Assembly (NCBI GenBank): GCA_031291325.1
Contig: JARLJG010000065.1
Location: 1 to 45,651, forward strand
Direction of reading: 5' to 3'
DNA from: Burkholderiaceae bacterium
GTDB taxonomy: Bacteria > Pseudomonadota > Gammaproteobacteria > Burkholderiales > Burkholderiaceae_D
Length of the DNA stretch: 45,651 bases
Below are positions 1 through 7,824 of the stretch, in pieces. Positions within the stretch are counted from its first letter, which is position 1; the number at the start of each line of letters is the position of its first letter. The notes beneath the pieces were generated by a model that made no database searches, had not been told where the DNA came from, and saw only the letters and a list, made by a program, of their open reading frames with translations. A program made the translations under genes and the position numbers.

Positions 1-140
1 CAAAAGCGCGCCCCGCGGCCACCCCGGCCCCCCGCGCCGGTGTGACAACGCCCGCCAAACCCCCCCCGCGCCGCCCCCCCCGCCGGCCGCCCCCCCCCCC
101 CCCCCCCCCCGGGGGGGGCCCCCCCCCGCCCGCGCCCCCG
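1..140. other. Low-complexity G/C homopolymer tract at the window edge
   Basis: Almost all bases are C or G, in long homopolymer runs including about twenty consecutive C followed by eight G. No reading frame, RNA or repeat family explains it, and the sequence becomes ordinary at about 145. This is typical of low-quality read ends or a collapsed contig terminus, so I treat it as probably artefactual. Confidence 0.7.
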
Positions 141-196
141 ACGGAGGGTTGTGTTGTAGCCAAGTGATTTGCACAGGAAATATTCAGATCAACTAT

Positions 197-787
197 TTAT
201 TTCAGCAAGCGCGCCAGTTCCACCGCAGTTTTCACCTGCATCTTGTCGAAGATATGCGCGCGGTGCACTTCTACCGTGCGCATGCTGATGTTGAGCTTGT
301 CGGCGATTACTTTGTTCATGTTGCCGGCCAGGATCAGTTCCAGCACTTCTTGCTCGCGCGCCGACAAGGCCGCCAGCCGCGTCTGAACCGCCGCCATCGC
401 GCATGCCTGGCGCGATGCCGCGAGCGCCTCTTCGACCCGATCCATCAATTTATTGTCGTTGAACGGCTTCTCGAAAAAGTCGAACGCGCCGCGTTTCAAC
501 GCATCCACCGCCATCGGCACGTCGCCGTGCCCGGTCAGGAAAATCACCGGTATCCGTTGCGTCAGATCGCGCGCCGCCAGCGCGTCGAACAGTGCGACTC
601 CGCTCATGCTCGGCATGCGCACGTCGAGCAGCATGCATTCGCCTTGCAGGTCGAGCATCGTCCCGCTGTCGAGCATGGCCAAAAAAGCTTCGGCGCTTTC
701 GTAGGCGGCGGCAGGTATTTTGCGCGAGGTCGCCAGCCACGCAAGCGAATCGCGGATCGCTTCTTCGTCATCGACGATATGCAGCAT
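197..787 (-). CDS. dctR: Two-component response regulator, FixJ/DctR type
   Basis: A 196-residue receiver plus LuxR-type helix-turn-helix regulator. The receiver has the acidic pair D6-D7, phospho-acceptor D55 in a LLDVRMP block, T85 and K107 (EKPF). The HTH spans about residues 140-196 (LSAREQEVLELI...MRTVEVHRAHIFDKM), as in FixJ, TtrR and DctR proteins. I chose the ATG at 787 because AGGAGA lies just upstream and the receiver begins directly with MLHIVDDEE; an in-frame extension to 826 adds nothing conserved. It lies 51 bp downstream of the sensor kinase gene, so the two are surely co-transcribed. The likely role is activation of C4-dicarboxylate uptake genes such as the divergent dctP. The family is clear; the dctR name rests on context. 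Confidence 0.85.
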   Translation of the reverse strand: MLHIVDDEEAIRDSLAWLATSRKIPAAAYESAEAFLAMLDSGTMLDLQGECMLLDVRMPSMSGVALFDALAARDLTQRIPVIFLTGHGDVPMAVDALKRGAFDFFEKPFNDNKLMDRVEEALAASRQACAMAAVQTRLAALSAREQEVLELILAGNMNKVIADKLNISMRTVEVHRAHIFDKMQVKTAVELARLLK

Positions 788-838
788 GCTGTCTCCTATT
801 GTTATTCTATGAATTTCGGTCTGCAAGCCGCCTGCGCG

Positions 839-2887
839 TCAATAGGGGCGGGTGCTTGCGTCGGTTGAGCCTTCGCTTTCTACCGCAACTGGCAACGAAA
901 ACGTGAAAATTGTCCCGCCCGCCGGATTGGCGGCATGGGTCAAGGTGCCGCCGTGGAATTCTATCGTGGTGCGGCAAATGTTCAAACCCATGCCCATGCC
1001 TTCTGCCTTGGTCGAAAAAAACGGCGAAAACAAGCGCTCGGCGATTTCTCGCGGAATGCCGGGGCCGCAGTCGATCACCGCTACCACCACGCGTGCGGTG
1101 GCGCCGGAAGTCTTATCCAGTGTCGCCTGCACGCGCAAGATGCGGCGTTCCGGCGCGACCGTCTGCATCGCTTCGACCGCGTTGCGGGTCAGGTTGAACA
1201 ACACCTGTTCCAGCAGCATGCGGTCGGCGTTGACCGGCGGCAGCCCCGGCTCGATATCGAGCTGGATGCCGACGAAGAATTGATGCGCCTGCATTTCGAT
1301 CAACGGGATCACGCCTTCGATCAAACTTTGGATGCGCACCGACTCGCGGATCGGCTCGCGTTTCTTGACGAACGCATGCACGCTGCGGATGATCTGCCCG
1401 GCGCGTTGTGCCTGGGCGTTGGCATTTTCCAGCGCCGAGCGCAATATGCCGGGGTCGACTTGCCCGCTTTGCATCGCCTCGCCGTTCAATATGTTCAAGG
1501 CGCCGCTGGTATAGCTGGAAATGGCGGCCAGCGGTTGATTCAATTCGTGCGCCAGCGTCGAGGCGATTTCACCCATGCTGGCAAGGCGTGCGCTGGCCTG
1601 CAATTTTTCCTGTTGCTGGCGATTCAAGTCTTCGACGCGCTTGCGATCCGAAATGTCGAGGATCGATCCCATCCAGCCGGTGTGTTTGCCGCTGTCGTCG
1701 ACCAGCGGCGATTCGAAGATGAGAACCGGGAAACGTTCGCCGTTGGCGCGCTGGAAGATGGTCTCGAATTGCGGCGTCACGGTGCCGGCCAGCACCTTGG
1801 CGAAGCGTTCGCGATATTCGTACATCGCTTCCGGCGCCCAATACGGCATCGGCGGCAATTTGCCTATCAGTTGCTCGGCCGGGGTGCCGACCATTTGGCA
1901 AAACGCCGGGTTGACATAGGTGATACGGCCATCCAGGTCGCGCGCCCGCAAGCCGGTCAACAGCGAGTTTTCCATCGCAATGCGAAACGACACCTGTTGC
2001 CGCAGCGCGCCCTCCGCTGCCAGACGGCGGTTGATGTCGCGCCACAGCGCCCACAGGCTCCACAGCAGGCCGAGCGACAACACCACCACCGAGCCGACCA
2101 GCAGATTGGGCAACAGCTTGGGCGCGCTCTTGATGCTGTTGGTATGCAGCGTCAAGGTGGCGCCCGGCAGCTCCATCAGGTGAGAATGTGTATATACGCC
2201 GCGCCCCAGACCGCCGGCGGCGCGGCGGACGATGATGGTGTCGTCGTCGCCGCTCAGGCTGATTTCGTTATCCTGGGCAAACCACCACGGCACCATTTGG
2301 TCGAGAATGTTGCCCATCTGGTAGCTGGCCACCAGGCTGCCGATATAGTGCTCGCCGTTATACAAGGGCACGTGAAAATCCATTTGCATCGGGCCGTTTG
2401 GCGGCGGGGTCGGCGCCGGTTGGCTATATTGCGGGGCGCGGGTTTGGCGCGCATGCTGGGCGGCGTCGCTGGAGCGCGCGGAAAGATCCAGCCGTGCGCT
2501 CGGCGCATCGTCGGTGGAGGCGAGAATGTTGCCGTCGGCATCTTGCCGCACGATGCGGCTCAGTTCGCGGTTGTTGCGCATCAGCGTCGTCAGCCGCTCG
2601 CGCAAGCGCGGGCCGGACAAATAGCCGGACGCGACTTCGGATGCGATCTGGCGCAAGCTCTCTTCGTCGCTGCCGAGCTGGAAGCGGATCGCTTGCTCGA
2701 CCCACAGCGTGTCGGCGATCAGTTGTTCCTGTCTTTCGTTGCTTTCCATGCGTTGCGCCTGCCACGGCAGCCACAGCAAGGTGGTCAGGAACAGCAAGAT
2801 CAAAAAGATCGGCAACAGCCATCGCACGGTCAGGCGGCGACCGGGAAAGTTGAAACTGAATTTCAGATGGCGGGTGCGATCGTTCAT
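839..2887 (-). CDS. dctS: Sensor histidine kinase with PAS domain, DctS type
   Basis: A 682-residue membrane kinase. A transmembrane segment at about 22-41 and a second at about 259-283 enclose a ~215-residue periplasmic sensor region. A PAS domain follows (about 300-415, ITYVNPAFCQMVG...DISDRKRVEDL), then a dimerisation/phosphoacceptor region with H447 in LAHELNQPL, and an ATPase domain with the N box at N569, DCGPGIP at 606-612 and GMGMGLN at 630-636. The PAS-then-HELNQPLAAI layout matches DctS/FixL-type kinases. It sits upstream of its response regulator and divergent from a TRAP binding-protein gene, the usual arrangement for C4-dicarboxylate sensing. All catalytic residues are present. 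The ligand is inferred from neighbours only. Confidence 0.87.
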   Translation of the reverse strand: MNDRTRHLKFSFNFPGRRLTVRWLLPIFLILLFLTTLLWLPWQAQRMESNERQEQLIADTLWVEQAIRFQLGSDEESLRQIASEVASGYLSGPRLRERLTTLMRNNRELSRIVRQDADGNILASTDDAPSARLDLSARSSDAAQHARQTRAPQYSQPAPTPPPNGPMQMDFHVPLYNGEHYIGSLVASYQMGNILDQMVPWWFAQDNEISLSGDDDTIIVRRAAGGLGRGVYTHSHLMELPGATLTLHTNSIKSAPKLLPNLLVGSVVVLSLGLLWSLWALWRDINRRLAAEGALRQQVSFRIAMENSLLTGLRARDLDGRITYVNPAFCQMVGTPAEQLIGKLPPMPYWAPEAMYEYRERFAKVLAGTVTPQFETIFQRANGERFPVLIFESPLVDDSGKHTGWMGSILDISDRKRVEDLNRQQQEKLQASARLASMGEIASTLAHELNQPLAAISSYTSGALNILNGEAMQSGQVDPGILRSALENANAQAQRAGQIIRSVHAFVKKREPIRESVRIQSLIEGVIPLIEMQAHQFFVGIQLDIEPGLPPVNADRMLLEQVLFNLTRNAVEAMQTVAPERRILRVQATLDKTSGATARVVVAVIDCGPGIPREIAERLFSPFFSTKAEGMGMGLNICRTTIEFHGGTLTHAANPAGGTIFTFSLPVAVESEGSTDASTRPY

Positions 2888-2912
2888 TGGTTAGCGGTAG
2901 GCGGCAGGGACA

Positions 2913-2918
2913 TATAAT
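2913..2918 (+). promoter_or_regulatory. Candidate -10 box for dctP
   Basis: A perfect TATAAT lies in the dctS/dctP divergent region, about 100 bp upstream of the chosen dctP start. The best -35 at 16 bp spacing (TTAGCG) is poor, as expected for an activator-dependent promoter under a response regulator. The assignment is tentative. Confidence 0.35.
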
Positions 2919-3019
2919 TGCCTGCAAGCCATCTTACACGCTTGCCGAGCGCTTGGGTGCGGCGGCTAGTGCGGTCGCCTACCATTGCGCATGGTGAAAC
3001 AAAGGCGGACAATTGCAGC

Positions 3020-4048
3020 ATGAATATTCGTACCATAAGCGCGATGCAATCGATAGTCCGGGCAATTTTCGTATTCCTGATCGGCATGGGCTGGGCCTCG
3101 GGCGCGCAGGCGCAAACGCCGATTGTCATTAAGTTCAGCCACGTGGTTGCGGCCGATACACCCAAGGGAAAAGCGGCGCTGCGTTTCAAGGAATTGGCGG
3201 AGAAGGCCACCAATGGCCGCGTCAGGATCGACGTCTACCCAGACAGCCAGCTCTACAAAGACAAAGAAGAACTGGAAGCCTTGCAACTGGGAGCGGTGCA
3301 AATGCTGGCGCCGTCGGTGGCGAAGTTCGGCACCTTCGGGGTGCGGGAGTTCGATGTCTTCGCGTTGCCCTATATTTTCCCGTCGCGCGACGTGTTGAAC
3401 CAGGTCACGCAAGGCCCCATAGGGCGCGACTTGTTGAAAAAGCTGGAACCCAAGGGAATTACCGGATTGGCATTTTGGGACAACGGCTTCAAGGTCATGT
3501 CGGCCAACAAGCCCTTGCATCGTCCCGCCGATTTCAAAGGCTTGAAGATGCGGATTCAGGCGTCGCGTGTGCTGGACGCGCAAATGCGGGCCTTGGGCGC
3601 AATTCCGCAGGCGATGCCGTTCTCCGAGGTATACCAGGCGCTCAAGACCGGGTTCGTCGACGGCACGGAAAATCCGCCGTCGAATTTCAAGACGCAACTG
3701 ATGGATGACGTGCAAAACAATCTGACGGTGTCCAATCACGGCTATCTCGGCTATGCGGTGATCGTCAACAAGAAATTCTGGGACGGCTTGCCCGACGACA
3801 TCCGCACGGCACTGGAAGGCGCGATGCAACAGGCAACGCTTTATGCAAACGAAATCGCGCAACGCGACAACGAGCGCGATTTGGCCGATATCCAGAAAAG
3901 AGGCAAAACCAAGGTCTACCAGTTAAGCGCGCGCGAGCAACTTGAATGGCGTCAAGCAATGTTGCCGGTGCAGCAACAGATGGCCAACAGCATCGGCCCG
4001 GATCTGATTGCGGCAATCAACAAGCTTGCGGCCCAAGCGAGCCGATGA
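3020..4048 (+). CDS. dctP: TRAP transporter solute-binding protein, DctP family
   Basis: A 342-residue periplasmic binding protein. The start at 3020 gives a clean Sec signal peptide (hydrophobic core about 13-27, likely cleavage after AQA at residue 31); an upstream in-frame extension would place a charged stretch before it. The mature part opens with IVIKFSHVVAADTPKG and carries the KGLKMRI block with R178, the arginine that clamps the substrate carboxylate in the DctP family. Family proteins bind C4-dicarboxylates or related organic acids. Unusually, no dctQ or dctM follows: the next gene is ogt after a 415-bp gap. The binding protein must pair with membrane subunits encoded elsewhere, or act as a co-sensor for the adjacent DctSR. 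Confidence 0.93.
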   Translation: MNIRTISAMQSIVRAIFVFLIGMGWASGAQAQTPIVIKFSHVVAADTPKGKAALRFKELAEKATNGRVRIDVYPDSQLYKDKEELEALQLGAVQMLAPSVAKFGTFGVREFDVFALPYIFPSRDVLNQVTQGPIGRDLLKKLEPKGITGLAFWDNGFKVMSANKPLHRPADFKGLKMRIQASRVLDAQMRALGAIPQAMPFSEVYQALKTGFVDGTENPPSNFKTQLMDDVQNNLTVSNHGYLGYAVIVNKKFWDGLPDDIRTALEGAMQQATLYANEIAQRDNERDLADIQKRGKTKVYQLSAREQLEWRQAMLPVQQQMANSIGPDLIAAINKLAAQASR

Positions 4049-4125
4049 CGCTTTTCGGACACGGTTTTTGGTTGTCGATGGCCGATTGTGTTGGTATTGA
4101 TTTAATGAATTGCCGGGGTGAAATT

Positions 4126-4141
4126 TTGTGCGTTTGCACAA
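4126..4141. promoter_or_regulatory. PhaR-like palindrome TTGTGC-N4-GCACAA
   Basis: This perfect inverted repeat lies in the dctP-ogt gap. The same half-sites with a 3-bp spacer occur at 10651-10665 upstream of the phasin promoter. TGC/GCA-rich dyads of this kind are recognised by PhaR/PhaF-type regulators of PHB genes. Binding here is inference from the shared motif. Confidence 0.4.
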
Positions 4142-4197
4142 TATCGCAAGCTGTTGCAGATTGATCGCTTTGCGATAAAAGCCAATAAAATTAACTA

Positions 4198-4448
4198 GCA
4201 AATACCCCGCCGCTGCTGGTAAAGTTCTGTTTTAATTTAATGTGCCAAATAATATTGCGGTAGCGACGAGGATCAAGTCGCCTCGATTTGGCACAAGCGG
4301 ATTTGTAGGCGGCGGGGCATAAATAACGGTATCGATACCGAGGATGTTCGAGGAGACATGCATTTCTATTAAAGCTGATGTGGCAACACCATAAGCAGCA
4401 CGGAATGCAAAGCCGTATTTGGGGCGCATCGCAAGATGCGCCTTTTTT
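4198..4448 (+). ncRNA. Candidate structured small RNA between dctP and ogt
   Basis: There is no credible protein gene here, but the stretch is rich in structure. An outer perfect 9-bp inverted repeat (4205-4213 with 4309-4317, CCCCGCCGC) encloses a perfect 10-bp repeat (4241-4250 with 4286-4295, TGTGCCAAAT), which encloses GCGAC/GTCGC. A 14-bp palindrome follows (4327-4340), then a tiny frame encoding MHFY with GAGGAG before it (4350-4372), and a perfect intrinsic terminator. Weak promoter elements (TTGCAG at 4154, TAAAAT at 4186) lie just upstream, so a transcript would start near 4198. The ends are inferred. It could instead be a DNA repeat or the dctP 3' end. Confidence 0.4.
4423..4448 (+). 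terminator. Strong intrinsic terminator upstream of ogt
   Basis: An 8-bp perfect stem GGCGCATC/GATGCGCC with a GCAA tetraloop is followed directly by six T. The opposite strand lacks a T tract, so it acts on plus-strand transcripts. It ends only 15 bp before the ogt start codon. Confidence 0.88.
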
Positions 4449-4463
4449 GTATATAGTGTCGCC

Positions 4464-4961
4464 ATGGAAAAAAGACCAAGCGGCAGCGATATCTTTTCGG
4501 CGATCGTCGAAGCGCCGTTCGGCGCAATCGGTGTGCGCACCGAGGCCGGCGTCGTCAAGGAACTGGTTTATCTCCCTTCGAGCTTCGACGGCAAAGCGGC
4601 GACCGATCCGTTGGCCGATAGAGCAGCACGCCAGATCGCAAAATACCTGGACGACCCGGATTTCCGTTTCGACCTGCCGCTGGCGCAGGTCGGCACCGCC
4701 TATCAACACAAGGTATGGAAAACGATTGCCGTCATTCCGCGCGGCGATGTGTTGACCTATGGCGAAATTGCCAAGCTGATCCGTTCCGCGCCGCGCGCGG
4801 TCGGCCAGGCTTGCGGCGCCAACTGGTTCCCGCTGGTGATTCCCTGTCATCGGGTGACGGCGGCGGGCGGGCTGGGCGGCTTTTCGCATCACGACGACGA
4901 AACCGGATTTCATCTCGGCGTCAAGCGCTGGCTGCTGCGGCACGAGGGCGTCGCGCTTTAG
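4464..4961 (+). CDS. ogt: Methylated-DNA--protein-cysteine methyltransferase
   Basis: A 165-residue DNA repair protein that removes alkyl groups from O6-alkylguanine by transferring them to its own cysteine. The active-site block is NWFPLVIPCHRV with C128; the DNA-binding wing helix RAVGQACGAN precedes it, and GLGGF follows. The start at 4464 is preferred over an in-frame start at 4419 because the extension would run through the terminator stem. No clear Shine-Dalgarno is seen; a TATAGT at 4452-4457 would start transcription at or beside the ATG, suggesting a leaderless message. Only 1 bp separates it from xerD, so the two are co-transcribed. Confidence 0.93.
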   Translation: MEKRPSGSDIFSAIVEAPFGAIGVRTEAGVVKELVYLPSSFDGKAATDPLADRAARQIAKYLDDPDFRFDLPLAQVGTAYQHKVWKTIAVIPRGDVLTYGEIAKLIRSAPRAVGQACGANWFPLVIPCHRVTAAGGLGGFSHHDDETGFHLGVKRWLLRHEGVAL

Positions 4962-4962
4962 G

Positions 4963-5880
4963 ATGGATGCCGACCAACCGGTTCTGCCGCCCGATAGCCT
5001 GGCAATGATCGACGATTTCTGCGATGCCCTTTGGCTGGAAGACGGCTTGGCAAAAAATTCGCTCGATGCCTATCGGCGCGACATGCGCATATTTGCGCTC
5101 TGGCTGCATGTCGAACGCGCGAAGAATTTGCTGGCCGCGCAGGCCGAGGATTTGACTGCCTATTTTGCGGTGCGCCACGATGACTCCAAGGCCACCTCGG
5201 CCAACCGGCGCTTGGCAGTGTTGAAGCGGTTTTATCGGCTGGCGTTGCGGCAGAATAAAATCGGCGCCGATCCTTGCCTGCGCATGAAGTCGGCCAAGCA
5301 AGCGCCGCGCTTCCCGAAGACCTTGTCGGAAGCGCAGGTCGAAGCCTTGTTGGCGGCGCCGGATACCAGCACGCCGCTCGGTTTGCGCGACCGCACGATG
5401 CTCGAACTGATGTATGCCAGCGGCCTGCGGGTCTCGGAGCTGGTGCTGTTGAAATCGCTGGAAGTCGGCATGAACGAAGGCGTGCTGCGCATTACCGGCA
5501 AGGGCGACAAGACCCGGCTGACGCCATTCGGCGAAGAGGCGCGCGCCTGGATCGAACGCTATCTGCGCGAGGCGCGCCCCGTCATCTTGAACGGCCAGAT
5601 CGACGACGCCTTGTTCGTCACCGCGCGCGGCGGCGCGATGACCCGGCAAATGTTTTGGTCCTTGATAAAACGGCATGCGAAGACCGCCGACATCCATGCG
5701 CCGTTGTCGCCGCACACGCTGCGGCACGCGTTCGCCACGCACTTGCTCAATCACGGCGCCGATCTGCGGGTGGTGCAATTGCTGCTTGGTCATGCGGATA
5801 TTTCGACCACGCAAATCTATACGCATGTGGCGCGCGAACGCTTGAAGAAATTGCATGCGCAACATCATCCGCGCGGGTGA
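4963..5880 (+). CDS. xerD: Tyrosine recombinase XerD
   Basis: A 305-residue site-specific recombinase that, with XerC, resolves chromosome dimers at dif. The N-terminal SAM-like core-binding domain covers about residues 15-100 and the catalytic domain about 120-300. The full catalytic set is visible: R156 (GLRVSEL), K180 (GKGDK), H251 and R254 (HTLRHAFATH), H277 (LLGHADISTTQIYTHV) and nucleophile Y286. The length is normal for XerD (about 300). It follows ogt by 1 bp. Nothing nearby suggests an integrated element, so this is the housekeeping recombinase. Confidence 0.95.
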   Translation: MDADQPVLPPDSLAMIDDFCDALWLEDGLAKNSLDAYRRDMRIFALWLHVERAKNLLAAQAEDLTAYFAVRHDDSKATSANRRLAVLKRFYRLALRQNKIGADPCLRMKSAKQAPRFPKTLSEAQVEALLAAPDTSTPLGLRDRTMLELMYASGLRVSELVLLKSLEVGMNEGVLRITGKGDKTRLTPFGEEARAWIERYLREARPVILNGQIDDALFVTARGGAMTRQMFWSLIKRHAKTADIHAPLSPHTLRHAFATHLLNHGADLRVVQLLLGHADISTTQIYTHVARERLKKLHAQHHPRG

Positions 5881-5930
5881 ATATCCCGTATGATCTGCCT
5901 GCGCAGAGCTTGTTTTGAAATGCAACAAAC

Positions 5931-5998
5931 GTCGAAAAAAGCGCGGCGACGGTGAAGCGACATGATAATCTGCAATGGTGGAAACAGCTTTTTTCGAC
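5931..5998. repeat. Perfect 12-bp inverted repeat after xerD
   Basis: GTCGAAAAAAGC at 5931-5942 is repeated in inverse at 5987-5998, with a 44-bp spacer; CAAAC/GTTTG just outside extends the symmetry with small offsets. It could form a long-loop hairpin ending the ogt-xerD message, or be a protein-binding pair upstream of the next gene. The repeat is certain, the function is not. Confidence 0.6.
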
Positions 5999-6043
5999 CT
6001 GTTTGATTCTGGTGTCGGCTGTTTGTATTATTGTTCAGGTGAC

Positions 6044-6400
6044 ATGTTGAAAACAAAAATTATGCGTCGGGTGAGCGCGGCAGTCGGCAATCCATTGCGG
6101 CCGGTGCGGCGCGGACTGCAGAGCCTGGCCGACGTGCAGCGGCGCGAACGCGCGCGGCTGGCGGCGGAGATGGCGGCCACTCGCGGTTTGATGCCTTTGT
6201 TGATGAAACAACGCAATGGCAATAGCTGGTCGGTCGAGGATCGCAAGAAACTCAAGGAAGATGTCGCGGCATTGATGCATATCAGCCCCTACCTGATCTT
6301 GTTTGTGGCGCCCGGCGGCTTCATTGCGATGCCGGTGCTGGCGTGGTGGCTGGATCGGCGGCGGCATCGGCGCGCCGACGTGCGCGAACCGTCGGCGTAG
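6044..6400 (+). CDS. Small membrane protein with LETM1-like C-terminal segment
   Basis: A 118-residue protein of unknown role. A basic, helical N-terminal half (residues 1-55) is followed by a charged helix (about 60-75) and a hydrophobic segment HISPYLILFVAPGGFIAMPVLAWW (split at about 80-103), then a basic tail. The 'charged helix then P-rich membrane segment' pattern resembles the segment found in LETM1-family proteins, but the resemblance is by eye only. The ATG at 6044 is chosen because upstream in-frame codons overlap the inverted repeat and look non-coding; 5975 and 6062 are alternatives. It lies between xerD and ppnN without obvious functional links. Confidence 0.6.
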   Translation: MLKTKIMRRVSAAVGNPLRPVRRGLQSLADVQRRERARLAAEMAATRGLMPLLMKQRNGNSWSVEDRKKLKEDVAALMHISPYLILFVAPGGFIAMPVLAWWLDRRRHRRADVREPSA

Positions 6401-6440
6401 ATTGGCAATTTTTAGAGATGCGTTTTATATATAGGATGGT

Positions 6441-7811
6441 ATGACTTACCCGGTAATCGATACGCAAATTTCGCCCGAAGGGCGGCTGGAGGTTTTGTCC
6501 AAATCGGAGGTCAACAAGCTGCGCGACAATAGCCAAGGCGGCTTGTATAACCTGTTTCGCAATTGCTCGCTGGCGGTGCTCGACTGCGGCAACGATCTCG
6601 ACGACGGCAAGGAATTGCTGGAACGATATTCGTCGTTCCATATCAGCATCATACAGCGCGAGCGCGGCATCAAGCTCGACATCAAGGGCGCGCCGGCCAA
6701 CGCGTTTGTCGACGGCAAGATGATCAAGGGCATCCACGAACATCTGTTCGCGGTGCTGCGCGACGTGATCTTCGTCAGCAACGAAATCATCGACAATCCG
6801 CAATTCGATCTGAGCACGTCCGAGGGCATCACCGACTCGGTGTTCCATATCCTGCGCAATGCCGACGTGTTGCGGCCGATGACCTCGCCCAACCTGGTGG
6901 TGTGCTGGGGCGGGCATTCGATTTCGCGCGTCGAATACGATTATTCCAAGCATGTCGGCTACCAGATCGGCCTGCGCGGCATGGATATCTGCACCGGCTG
7001 CGGCCCCGGCGCGATGAAAGGGCCGATGAAGGGCGCGGCCATCGGCCACTCGAAGCAGCGCATCAGCGGCGGGCGCTACCTGGGTTTGTCGGAACCCGGC
7101 ATCATCGCCGCCGAAGCGCCGAACCCGATCGTCAACGACCTGGTGATCTTGCCGGATATCGAAAAACGGCTGGAAGCCTTCGTGCGCGTCGGCCACGGCA
7201 TCGTCGTATTTCCCGGCGGCGCCGGAACGGCGGAAGAGATCCTTTATATATTAGGGATCTTGCTGCACCCGGAAAACGTCGACTTGCCCTTCCCGTTGAT
7301 TTTCAGCGGCCCGGAAAGCGCGCGCGATTACTTTACCCAGATCGACCAATTCATCGGCGCGACCTTGGGTGAAGACGCACAACGGCGTTACAAAATCATT
7401 ATCAACGATCCGGTCCAAGTCGCGCGGGAAATGCACGACGGCATCAAGAAAGTGCGCGAATACCGCAAGGATCACGCCGACGCCTATTATTTCAACTGGC
7501 ATTTGAAGATCGACGCGGAATTTCAAAAGCCGTTCATCCCCAGCCACGAAAACATGCGCGGCCTCAGCCTGCATGCGAATCAGGAAAGGCATTTGCTGGC
7601 AGCAAATCTGCGCCGCGCGTTTTCCGGCGTGGTGGCCGGCAACGTCAAGGATCAAGGCATCCGGGCAATCGAGCAGCACGGCCCGTTCGAGATTCGCGGC
7701 GACGCTGGCATCATGCAGCAAATGGATGCGTTGCTGGCTGCGTTCGTCAGCCAGCAACGGATGAAATTGCCGGGGAAAAAATACACGCCGTGTTATCGGA
7801 TCGTGAAATAG
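6441..7811 (+). CDS. ppnN: Pyrimidine/purine nucleotide 5'-monophosphate nucleosidase
   Basis: A 456-residue enzyme of the YgdH/PpnN family, which splits nucleoside monophosphates into base and ribose 5-phosphate and in E. coli is activated by (p)ppGpp. The central LOG-like Rossmann domain has the nucleotide-binding block CTGCGPGAMKGPMKGA (about residue 190) and the signature FPGGAGTAEEILYILGIL (about residue 255-272). N- and C-terminal extensions characteristic of the long PpnN form are both present, and the length matches E. coli PpnN (454). AGGA precedes the ATG. The following rsuA starts 13 bp downstream, so the two are probably co-transcribed. Confidence 0.93.
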   Translation: MTYPVIDTQISPEGRLEVLSKSEVNKLRDNSQGGLYNLFRNCSLAVLDCGNDLDDGKELLERYSSFHISIIQRERGIKLDIKGAPANAFVDGKMIKGIHEHLFAVLRDVIFVSNEIIDNPQFDLSTSEGITDSVFHILRNADVLRPMTSPNLVVCWGGHSISRVEYDYSKHVGYQIGLRGMDICTGCGPGAMKGPMKGAAIGHSKQRISGGRYLGLSEPGIIAAEAPNPIVNDLVILPDIEKRLEAFVRVGHGIVVFPGGAGTAEEILYILGILLHPENVDLPFPLIFSGPESARDYFTQIDQFIGATLGEDAQRRYKIIINDPVQVAREMHDGIKKVREYRKDHADAYYFNWHLKIDAEFQKPFIPSHENMRGLSLHANQERHLLAANLRRAFSGVVAGNVKDQGIRAIEQHGPFEIRGDAGIMQQMDALLAAFVSQQRMKLPGKKYTPCYRIVK

Positions 7812-7824
7812 GCGACACGTCAAG

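Noticed and set aside
935-2917. 660-codon open frame on the plus strand opposite dctS
   Set aside because: It has the Q/H/R-rich, motif-free composition of an antisense shadow, and dctS on the other strand has every kinase motif.
4327-4340. CGGTATCGATACCG palindrome as a dif-type or restriction-related site
   Set aside because: Too short and not similar to dif; kept only as part of the structured region.
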